DNA of 5,333 bases, taken from NCBI GenBank assembly GCA_947378615.1, contig CANCKV010000282.1:1-5333 (forward strand), in the 5' to 3' direction. Position numbers and translations under genes: made by a program. The first letter of the stretch is position 1. Each line of letters opens with the position of its first letter. The notes below the pieces were generated by a model, which was given only the letters and a program-made list of their open reading frames with translations, did no database searches and was not told the DNA's origin. Of this stretch, positions 1 to 5,333 are shown one piece after another. Origin of the DNA: Chitinophagaceae bacterium (GTDB lineage Bacteria > Bacteroidota > Bacteroidia > Chitinophagales > Chitinophagaceae).

Positions 1-309
1 GTGCTGTTAACTTAAATATTTCAACTCAACCTCGAGAGTCTAAGTCTAACAAGTTTATTTTCCATGAGTATTTTACAATTAAAATGAAAATACAAGCTTT
101 AATTATTACTAGTCAGCATTCTTAATTATCTACTCTGATTATAAACAAAATTTTCTGTTCTTAACTCCCTTCTTTTCTGTTTTCCCTTCCTTACAACGTA
201 ACTATTTTTTACTTACAAATAATAAATCAGTGAATTAATAACAATAACGTCCTATATTTCCGCAGTTAATTGGTTTTGTTCCATCTTATTGGTCTAAATA
301 ATTGAAGAT
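1..309. other. Upstream intergenic / unresolved region
   Basis: No convincing gene is visible in these 309 bases. One forward frame stays open from base 3 to the TAA at 123-125 (about 40 codons). It could be the tail of a gene starting outside the window, but its translation resembles no family I know, and an open run of this length is unsurprising in AT-rich DNA. From about 126 to the permease start the sequence is pyrimidine-rich and full of stops. A possible -7 box TATATTTC at 253-260 has one mismatch to TAnnTTTG, but no TTG lies at the right distance upstream, so the permease promoter is not assigned. No tRNA, riboswitch or clear terminator was recognised. Confidence 0.6.
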
Positions 310-1998
310 ATGAGAAAGTTATTCCGAAAAAAGTTAATTGAGAAAATTATTGCAGATGATGCCGCAGGCTTGAGTGATGGACATAGTTCGGGGAGTTTGC
401 ATAAGGTTTTGGGAGTTAAGGATTTGACTTTTATGGGTATTGCAGCGGTGATAGGTGCAGGTATTTTTTCTACTATTGGAACTGCCGCCTTCAATGGCGG
501 GCCTGGGATTTCTATCTTGTTTATAATCACAGCAGTTACTTGTGGTTTTAGTGCGCTTTGCTATGCAGAATTTGCGAGTAGAATCCCAATTGCAGGAAGC
601 GCCTACACTTACGCTTATGTTAGTTTTGGTGAAATTATTGCTTGGATAATTGGTTGGGCATTAATTTTAGAATATGCAATTGGAAATATTGTAGTGGCAA
701 TAAGTTGGAGTGGTTACTTCAATAATTTATTGCAAGGAATTGGTATTCATTTACCTGATTGGCTTGTGAATGACCCTTTTTCAGTAAGTGCATTAGTCGA
801 AGAGGCTCATATTTGTACTGCTAAACATCTCCCATTAACAGAAATGATGCAATGGGCAATTGGCGCTTGGAATAGTGCTCCACAAATCGCAGGTCATCAT
901 TTTTTCATCAATCTTCCTGCTCTTGGCATTGTTATTTTGATTACCATTTTGGCCTATATTGGGATTAAAGAAAGTAAGAAAACGACCAATTTTATGGTTA
1001 TCTTTAAGATTATCGTTATCATTCTTGTCATTATTATAGGTGGATTCTTTGTTAAAACTAGTAATTGGCATCCATTTATGCCAAATGGTTTTAAGGGTGT
1101 ACTTGCAGGGGTTTCAGCGGTGTTTTATGCCTACATTGGTTTTGATGCAATCTCTACAACTGCAGAAGAATGTAAGAATCCTCAACGTGACTTGCCTAGA
1201 GGGATGATTTATTCATTAATCATTTGTACGGTTCTCTACATTCTGATTGCGTTAGTGTTAACAGGAATGGTTAATTATTCCGAGCTTAAAGTCAATGACC
1301 CTCTAGCCTATGTGTTCGAAAAGATACATCTTACATGGATTGGTTATATCATTTCTGTTAGTGCAGTGATAGCGACAACGAGTGTTCTGCTTGTATTTCA
1401 ATTGGGACAACCCCGTATTTGGATGAGTATGAGTAGAGATGGATTATTGCCCAAAAAGTTTGCAGAAGTACATCCTAAATATAAAACACCCGCATTTGCT
1501 ACGATTATCACAGGATTTCTTGTTGGAATACCATCTTTATTTTTGCCGAGTTCACTCATGACAGATTTAACAAGTATAGGAACTTTGTTTGCATTTGTAT
1601 TGGTTTGTTTTGGAGTATTGACCTTGCCAAAAGTAAAACACATGAAAAAAAGTGCCTTCCGATTACCTTATATTAATGGCAAATGGTTAATGCCCTTAAT
1701 CACAATTTTATTTATTTCATTCACCTATCACAGAATTAATCTTGCGTTTTATCATTTAGGAGAAGAAGGATTCCAAGAAATACTTTTTCTGGTTTTCATT
1801 ATTGCTATGATTACAGTTTCTATCTTGGCATTTTTTCGTAATTACTCCATCATCCCAATTATAGGTGCATTAAGTTGTTTGTATTTATTAACAGAGATTC
1901 CTGCAATTAGTTGGTTATGGTTCTTCATTTGGATGGGTTTTGGACTACTGATTTATGGGTTTTATGGAAAAAAGAATAGCAAACTGCATTTACATTAG
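310..1998 (+). CDS. APC-superfamily amino acid permease (cationic amino acid transporter type)
   Basis: A 562-residue polytopic inner-membrane protein that probably imports amino acids by secondary transport. A short basic, cytoplasmic N-terminus (residues 1-35) leads into the APC signature IGAGIF in TM1 (48-53), followed by about 12-14 hydrophobic segments. Other family hallmarks are the TM6 region YAYIGFDAIST (273-283) with EECKNPQRDLPRG after it (286-298), and GQPRIWMSMSRDGLLP (366-381), which closely match the CAT/YfnA branch. A long hydrophilic loop lies at about 150-195, between the third and fourth predicted membrane segments. Two or three extra C-terminal membrane segments (about 488-551) also fit CAT-type proteins, and the length is normal for Bacteroidota members. 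ATG 310 is chosen because the basic lead-in before TM1 is typical; no good Shine-Dalgarno is present. The gene stands alone, with 253 bases before prfA. Substrate (arginine/lysine or a broader range) cannot be read from sequence. Confidence 0.93.
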   Translation: MRKLFRKKLIEKIIADDAAGLSDGHSSGSLHKVLGVKDLTFMGIAAVIGAGIFSTIGTAAFNGGPGISILFIITAVTCGFSALCYAEFASRIPIAGSAYTYAYVSFGEIIAWIIGWALILEYAIGNIVVAISWSGYFNNLLQGIGIHLPDWLVNDPFSVSALVEEAHICTAKHLPLTEMMQWAIGAWNSAPQIAGHHFFINLPALGIVILITILAYIGIKESKKTTNFMVIFKIIVIILVIIIGGFFVKTSNWHPFMPNGFKGVLAGVSAVFYAYIGFDAISTTAEECKNPQRDLPRGMIYSLIICTVLYILIALVLTGMVNYSELKVNDPLAYVFEKIHLTWIGYIISVSAVIATTSVLLVFQLGQPRIWMSMSRDGLLPKKFAEVHPKYKTPAFATIITGFLVGIPSLFLPSSLMTDLTSIGTLFAFVLVCFGVLTLPKVKHMKKSAFRLPYINGKWLMPLITILFISFTYHRINLAFYHLGEEGFQEILFLVFIIAMITVSILAFFRNYSIIPIIGALSCLYLLTEIPAISWLWFFIWMGFGLLIYGFYGKKNSKLHLH

Positions 1999-2251
1999 TG
2001 ACGTTTTAATATAATGGGTTGAATGTAAATAGGAGAGTGGCGATTAACTAAAGATGGAGAATTGCCTATATTATTGTTTGAGAATTGAAATTCTAGACAT
2101 CTTCGTTTTGCAAATAGGCTTTATTATTATGTACTTTTTTTAAAATTTACATCTCTTTTTGACTTAGTTTTCAGATAAAATGTTGCCTTACAACGCAAAC
2201 CTATATTTTTGCCATCCTAAAATAAAAATAAGCGTAAAACAATAATAAGGA
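1999..2251. other. Intergenic region between permease and prfA
   Basis: This 253-base gap has no credible ORF. It holds a loose inverted repeat, GCCTAT at 2064-2069 and ATAGGC at 2114-2119, enclosing a small perfect stem AGAATT/AATTCT (2081-2086 with 2089-2094, two-base loop). A T-rich stretch follows and ends in a run of T at about 2134-2140. This could terminate the permease transcript, but the outer stem is short and the loop long, so I do not call it a terminator. The right end carries the prfA promoter, listed separately. Confidence 0.6.
2183..2211 (+). promoter_or_regulatory. Predicted Bacteroidota-type promoter of prfA
   Basis: The -33 element TTG is at 2183-2185 and the -7 element TATTTTTG at 2204-2211, separated by 18 bases. 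This matches the Bacteroidota primary sigma factor consensus (TTG, about 19 bases, TAnnTTTG), including all six fixed positions of the -7 box. Transcription would start near 2217-2219, giving a leader of about 33 bases before the prfA ATG at 2252. The leader has AAGGA directly abutting the ATG, too close for a standard Shine-Dalgarno interaction. The call is by pattern only. Confidence 0.55.
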
Positions 2252-3319
2252 ATGCAGGATAAATTAGATGCAATACAGGCAAGGTTCGAACAGGTGGGGG
2301 TAGCACTTACTAATCCGGAGATTATTAATAATCAAAAAGAATTTGGTAAGATGAGTAAGGAGTATAGAGATTTGGAAAAAATCGTTGTGCCTTACAATGA
2401 ATATAAAAAAGTACTAGTAGATTTTCAATTTGTAAAAGAAAATCTGACTAGTTCTGATGATGAGATGAAGGAGTTAGCAAAGATGGAGTATCCTGAATTA
2501 GAAGAAAGAAAAGATACGCTTGAAAAACAATTGACCAAATTATTGATTCCTAAAGATCCGCAGGATGACAAAAATGCAATGTTAGAAATTCGTGCAGGTA
2601 CAGGTGGTGATGAGGCTAGTCTTTTTGCAGGTGACCTATTGAGTATGTACTTGCGTTATTGCAATAAAAAAGGATGGAAGACAGCAATTACTAGTGAAAG
2701 CGAGGGTACATCGGGAGGCTATAAAGAAGTATTTTTAGAAGTTACAGGTGAAGATGTATATGGTACATTGAAATTTGAAAGTGGCGTACATCGTGTTCAG
2801 CGTGTACCTAATACAGAAACACAGGGACGTGTGCATACTTCTGCTGCAACGGTAGCGGTGATGCCTGAAGCGGAAGAGGTAGATTTTGAATTGAATCCTG
2901 CTGATGTAAAGATGGAGACTTCTCGTAGTGGTGGTGCAGGTGGACAAAATGTAAATAAAGTAGAAACGAAAGTACAATTAACTCATATCCCAACTGGATT
3001 AGTGGTTATTTGTCAAACTGAAAGAAATCAGTTGGGGAATAAAGAAAAGGCTTTTGGAATCATGCGTACCAAATTGTATGAAGAAAAAGTTAGAAAAATT
3101 GAAGATGAAATAGCGAGACACCGGAAAACATTGGTGAGTACAGGTGATAGAAGTGCTAAGATTCGTACATACAATTGGCCTCAAGGGCGTGTGACAGACC
3201 ATCGAATTAACCTGACTTCCTACAATTTAGATGCAGTCATCAATGGTGATATAGAGGAATTTATCGAGGCATTACAACTAGCGGAGAATGCAGAGAAGAT
3301 GGCTACAAGTCAAGATTAA
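2252..3319 (+). CDS. prfA: Peptide chain release factor 1 (RF1)
   Basis: A 355-residue cytoplasmic class I release factor that reads UAA and UAG in the ribosomal A site and triggers peptidyl-tRNA hydrolysis. The N-terminal helical domain (about 1-100) is followed by the PCRF region with the conserved [19 protein letters not shown] (112-130). The codon-recognition tripeptide, PxT in RF1 proteins, is PNT at 186-188 within [16 protein letters not shown]2 would have SPF. The catalytic GGQ is at 230-232 in [11 protein letters not shown]; its glutamine is the usual PrmC methylation target. The C-terminal signature [18 protein letters not shown] (305-322) is intact. The length is normal and no programmed frameshift is present, as expected for RF1. 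The ATG at 2252 gives the usual family N-terminus. prmC, a common neighbour elsewhere, is not in the window. The downstream gap of 90 bases is occupied by a repeat hairpin. Confidence 0.98.
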   Translation: MQDKLDAIQARFEQVGVALTNPEIINNQKEFGKMSKEYRDLEKIVVPYNEYKKVLVDFQFVKENLTSSDDEMKELAKMEYPELEERKDTLEKQLTKLLIPKDPQDDKNAMLEIRAGTGGDEASLFAGDLLSMYLRYCNKKGWKTAITSESEGTSGGYKEVFLEVTGEDVYGTLKFESGVHRVQRVPNTETQGRVHTSAATVAVMPEAEEVDFELNPADVKMETSRSGGAGGQNVNKVETKVQLTHIPTGLVVICQTERNQLGNKEKAFGIMRTKLYEEKVRKIEDEIARHRKTLVSTGDRSAKIRTYNWPQGRVTDHRINLTSYNLDAVINGDIEEFIEALQLAENAEKMATSQD

Positions 3320-3324
3320 TGTAT

Positions 3325-3402
3325 AATTGAAAATGGAAAATGGAAAATGGGAATCTTTGAAATGAGGTATTCCTTTTCATTTTCAATTTTCAATTTTCAA
3401 TT
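3325..3402. repeat. Long imperfect hairpin built of 7-nt tandem repeats
   Basis: The left arm (3325-3349) is AATTGAA followed by repeats of AATGGAA. The right arm (3378-3402) is three tandem copies of ATTTTCA, preceded by C and ending in ATT. The two 25-base arms are inverted complements with two mismatches. Inside them GGAAT (3350-3354) pairs with ATTCC (3369-3373) around a 14-base loop, with TTTT (3374-3377) bulged on the right arm. The left arm starts 5 bases after the prfA stop and the right arm ends 7 bases before the next gene's ATG, so the element fills the intergenic space. It could act as a transcript-end stabiliser or weak terminator for prfA, or be a dispersed repetitive element. 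Function is inferred; the structure is seen directly. Confidence 0.85.
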
Positions 3403-3409
3403 AACACTT

Positions 3410-3832
3410 ATGGAAAGATGGATAATTTATGCCCTATTGTCGATGTTATTTGCAGGAATCACATCAGTAATTGCCAAGTTTGGGATGAAAAATGTAGGTG
3501 GTGATACTGCATTAACAGTACGTACTAGCATGGTCTTTGTTTTGGTTTGGGTAAATGCCTTTGCCTTAGACAATGTTGGTAAACTGAAATTTTTGTCTCG
3601 CAAAGACATTCTTTTCCTGTGTCTTTCGGGTGCTACTACCACTCTGTCGTGGGTATTTTATTATCGGGCAATGAAAGAAGGGAGTCTATCAGTTGTTGCT
3701 ACAATTGATAAGGCTAGTATCGTAGTGACATTACTACTTTCTTTCCTTATTTTAAGAGAACCAATCACTTGGCAGGTTGTCGTTGCAGGCACTTTGATTA
3801 CAGCAGGATTAATCCTATTAATTTATAAATAA
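3410..3832 (+). CDS. Half-size EamA/DMT-family membrane transporter
   Basis: A 140-residue inner-membrane protein with about five hydrophobic segments (roughly 4-24, 37-53, 66-86, 95-115, 119-138), corresponding to a single EamA repeat of the drug/metabolite transporter superfamily. Typical features are the start WIIYALLSMLFAGITSVIAK, the middle LSGATTTLSWVFYYRAMKEG (72-91), the VVATIDKASIVVT stretch (95-107) and REPITW (116-121). Full-length DMT proteins have two such repeats, so single-repeat members are thought to pair as dimers. Substrate is unknown. I start at ATG 3410 (MERW) rather than the in-frame ATG 3347: the earlier start lies inside the repeat hairpin and would add 21 residues that merely translate repeat DNA, while MERWIIYALLS matches how short family members begin. 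The stop is nine bases before the CDF gene, suggesting a shared transcript. It is not a fragment: both ends look intact. Confidence 0.88.
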   Translation: MERWIIYALLSMLFAGITSVIAKFGMKNVGGDTALTVRTSMVFVLVWVNAFALDNVGKLKFLSRKDILFLCLSGATTTLSWVFYYRAMKEGSLSVVATIDKASIVVTLLLSFLILREPITWQVVVAGTLITAGLILLIYK

Positions 3833-3841
3833 GTACTATAG

Positions 3842-4801
3842 ATGGAAAATCATCAGGAGCATTCCCATCATCTAAAACATCATCATCATGCCCATGAACA
3901 TAATCATAATCATGGGCATGGGCATCATCATCATGAAGTTAAAAACCTCACTTCTGCCTTTGTAATTGGCATTGTTTTAAATACGGTTTTTGTTATTGCT
4001 GAACTTATCATCGGGTTTTCCTCTTCGTCATTGGCGCTACTTTCGGATGCAGGACATAATGCAACAGATGTTTTTAGTCTTTTGTTATCACTTTTTGCTT
4101 TCAAACTATCTAAGGCTAAGGCGACAAATAATTATACTTATGGATATAAAAGAGCTACGATTTTAAACTCTTTAGCAAATGCCATATTGCTGTTGTTTGT
4201 TACTGTGGGTATTATTTGGGAGGGTATTATTCGATTCAATCATCCTGTTGTCATTCAAGGGCAATTAGTGTCAATAGTCGCATTTGTAGGCATTTTTGTT
4301 AATGGAATATCTGCTTTTCTTTTCTTCAAAAATAAGGATGATGATATCAATGTAAGAGGGGCGTATTTACATTTATTAAGTGATGCGATAGTCGCATTTG
4401 GAGTGGTAATCACCGGGATTATTATATGGTTTACCCATATATATTGGATGGATACGGTGATTAGTTTTGTTATTGCAATTGTTATTTTAGTTGGTACATG
4501 GCGTTTATTAACCGAGAGTCTTAGACTTGCCCTTGATGGTGTACCTTATGAAATAGATGTAAATAAAGTAATAGAGACTATCAAACAATTCAAGGAAGTG
4601 AAAGATGTTCATCATCTGCATGTATGGGCACTGAGTAGTAATAAGAATGCATTAACTGCACATTTGGTTATTGAAGATACTGACCTGACTCATTTCGAAA
4701 CGGTCAAGCATAAAATAAAACATTCCCTTCATCATCTAAATATTAATCACTCAACCCTTGAAGTAGAATTAGCGATTTGTAATGAGGCTAGTTGTGATTG
4801 A
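3842..4801 (+). CDS. CDF-family Zn2+/Cd2+ efflux protein (CzcD/ZitB type)
   Basis: A 319-residue inner-membrane cation diffusion facilitator, expected to export zinc (possibly cadmium or cobalt) from the cytoplasm in exchange for protons. The N-terminal 31 residues hold 17 histidines and probably form a cytoplasmic metal-binding tail. Six membrane segments follow (about 36-59, 65-88, 105-129, 142-162, 174-200, 204-222). The intramembrane metal site is intact: H72 and D76 (HNATD) in TM2 and H177 and D181 (HLLSD) in TM5, the HD-HD arrangement linked to zinc/cadmium preference. The cytosolic C-terminal domain (about 223-319) has the family motif VHHLHVWALSS (256-266). Two cysteines near the end (C313, C318) might add metal binding. 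ATG 3842 is the first codon of the His-rich tail and lies nine bases after the EamA-like gene, suggesting co-transcription. No metal-responsive operator was recognised nearby. CzcD and ZitB names are family labels, not an orthology claim. Confidence 0.95.
   Translation: MENHQEHSHHLKHHHHAHEHNHNHGHGHHHHEVKNLTSAFVIGIVLNTVFVIAELIIGFSSSSLALLSDAGHNATDVFSLLLSLFAFKLSKAKATNNYTYGYKRATILNSLANAILLLFVTVGIIWEGIIRFNHPVVIQGQLVSIVAFVGIFVNGISAFLFFKNKDDDINVRGAYLHLLSDAIVAFGVVITGIIIWFTHIYWMDTVISFVIAIVILVGTWRLLTESLRLALDGVPYEIDVNKVIETIKQFKEVKDVHHLHVWALSSNKNALTAHLVIEDTDLTHFETVKHKIKHSLHHLNINHSTLEVELAICNEASCD
3848..3935 (+). repeat. CAT/CAC-rich low-complexity tract encoding the His-rich tail
   Basis: The start of the CDF gene is dominated by CAT codons, including short uninterrupted CAT runs near 3881-3890 and 3925-3935 and repeated GGGCAT units near 3913-3924. 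Histidine is almost always coded CAT here, so the DNA is a degenerate trinucleotide repeat. Such tracts can gain or lose whole codons by slippage without breaking the frame, so tail length may vary between strains. Confidence 0.7.
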
Positions 4802-4908
4802 TATTGTCTAATTTTAAAACCAAGGTGAACTTTTCGTACTTTAATCATCTTAATTAACTTATTATCATTCTTTCAACTTTCATAGTTATATTTACGAAAA
4901 TTATTAAA

Positions 4909-5079
4909 ATGGTCATTGAAATAAAGGAGGATACACCTTTAGAAGAAGTAAAAAAAACATTAGAAGAATTAAAGATATATAATAAGCAAGAAAAAGATAT
5001 CTCTGAGTTCTTTGGTAAAATTCCTGATATGGAAGATGGTCTCACTTTCCAAAAAAGAATAAGAGATGAGATAAAATGA
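4909..5079 (+). CDS. Small antitoxin-like protein (VapB-type partner, putative)
   Basis: A 56-residue, strongly charged, soluble protein with a helical N-terminal half rich in E and K (about 7-30) and a conserved-looking tail FFGKIPDMEDGLTFQKRIRDE (34-54). From memory, tails of the form FFG...DGL..QK..RDEW are common in small Bacteroidota proteins encoded just upstream of PIN-domain (VapC) toxins, where they act as antitoxins. That recognition is the only basis for the name. The usual tryptophan after RDE is replaced by IK and the stop. ATG 4909 is the first in-frame start after a 107-base gap from the CDF gene; no Shine-Dalgarno is visible. Its TGA overlaps the ATG of the next short frame (ATGA at 5076-5079), the arrangement expected of an antitoxin-toxin pair, but no full toxin follows. 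A reverse-strand frame covers the same bases and is judged a shadow. Confidence 0.6.
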   Translation: MVIEIKEDTPLEEVKKTLEELKIYNKQEKDISEFFGKIPDMEDGLTFQKRIRDEIK

Positions 5080-5147
5080 TTGGAATTATTGAGTTAAATA
5101 AATTCATAACTGTTACTTTATTATTTCCTTATTATATTTCTTACTAA
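5076..5147 (+). pseudogene. Possible remnant of a PIN-domain toxin start
   Basis: A 23-codon frame beginning MIGIIELNKFI overlaps the antitoxin-like gene by ATGA and ends at TAA 5145-5147. PIN-domain VapC toxins often begin in the style of M-x-x-hydrophobic-hydrophobic-D-T-N-x-x-I. Here the same spacing is kept, but the catalytic Asp is Glu and the Thr is Leu. The frame then becomes hydrophobic, and nothing PIN-like follows in the remaining bases. This may be a decayed toxin start or simply chance; the match is short. Confidence 0.2.
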
Positions 5148-5265
5148 TTGTTTTACTTCTATTTGTTCTCCTATAATCAGTTTTCTCAACCACTTATCCT
5201 TTTTTATTTACAACTCTAAAGTAGATAATAAAAAAACAATTACTTTCATTCCCAAATTATTAATA

Positions 5266-5333
5266 ATGAGAAAGTATCAACTGTCGGCAACGGCATTACT
5301 TCTGCTAGTTTTTGGCTTTATAGCTTGTAAACA
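5266..5333 (+). CDS. N-terminus of a probable lipoprotein (runs off the window)
   Basis: Only the first 22 complete codons are in the window. They encode a classic signal peptide: a basic start (MRKYQ), a hydrophobic core (ALLLLVFGFI, 10-19) and a likely lipobox FIAC with the lipidated cysteine at residue 21, followed by Lys. Processing by signal peptidase II and attachment to the inner or outer membrane is expected. The F at -3 is not the usual Leu, but Bacteroidota lipoboxes vary. Function cannot be inferred from what is visible. ATG 5266 is preceded by AT-rich sequence without a Shine-Dalgarno. Confidence 0.62.
   Translation, partial: MRKYQLSATALLLLVFGFIACK

Noticed and set aside
3..125. 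Open forward frame at the left edge, possible C-terminus of an upstream gene
   Set aside because: About 40 codons open is not unusual in this base composition once all frames are considered, and the translation resembles nothing known to me.
2064..2140. Inverted repeat GCCTAT/ATAGGC with inner stem and following T-rich stretch as permease terminator
   Set aside because: The outer stem is only 6 bp around a 44-base loop and the T-run is about 15-20 bases beyond it, so it is too weak to call.
189..2195. Shared 10-mer CCTTACAACG upstream of the permease (189-198) and prfA (2186-2195)
   Set aside because: A rough count predicts around a dozen chance 10-mer matches in a window this long, so the sharing is not evidence of a regulon by itself.
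3325..3402. Short regularly repeated units suggesting a CRISPR array
   Set aside because: The units are 7 bases with no spacers and are arranged as inverted arms; there are no cas genes in the window.
3347..3409. In-frame upstream ATG that would extend the EamA-like protein by 21 residues
   Set aside because: The extension lies in the repeat hairpin and translates to low-complexity residues (SFSFSIFNFQ), while the ATG at 3410 gives the typical start of short EamA proteins.
294..3642. Several reverse-strand frames opposite the permease, prfA and EamA-like genes
   Set aside because: They are antisense shadows of confidently identified forward genes and have no family resemblance.
4854..5045. 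Reverse-strand 63-codon frame over the small antitoxin-like gene
   Set aside because: Its translation is low-complexity Ser/Ile/Phe-rich with no recognisable motif, while the forward frame is charged, carries a recognisable tail and follows the direction of all other genes.

Overview
The window looks like chromosomal DNA from a member of the Bacteroidota (Cytophaga-Flavobacterium-Bacteroides lineage), perhaps near the Chitinophagales, although the genus cannot be fixed from sequence alone. The grounds are AT-rich DNA (roughly one third G+C by eye), weak or absent Shine-Dalgarno sequences, a promoter of the Bacteroidota type (TTG, 18-nt spacer, TAnnTTTG) ahead of prfA, and the character of the proteins. 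All recognisable genes are on the + strand.

Layout: 1-309 is non-coding or unresolved. 310-1998 encodes a large APC-superfamily amino acid permease of the cationic amino acid transporter type. 1999-2251 is intergenic and carries the prfA promoter. 2252-3319 is prfA, peptide chain release factor 1. The 90-nt gap after prfA is almost filled by a long imperfect hairpin made of 7-nt tandem repeats (3325-3402). 3410-3832 encodes a half-size (140 aa) EamA/DMT membrane protein, and nine bases later 3842-4801 encodes a CDF zinc-type efflux protein with a His-rich N-terminus. 4909-5079 is a small charged ORF resembling the antitoxin half of Bacteroidota VapBC-like pairs. It overlaps by ATGA a 23-codon frame (5076-5147) where a toxin would be expected. 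At the right edge (5266-5333) a probable lipoprotein gene begins and runs out of the window.

How the genes relate: the permease and prfA look like independent transcription units. The EamA-like gene and the CDF gene are spaced as a two-gene unit and may share a transcript, possibly with prfA read-through past the hairpin. There is no strong evidence for a novel multi-gene system. The two things most worth a second look are the heptad-repeat hairpin and the apparent solitary antitoxin with a vestigial toxin start.
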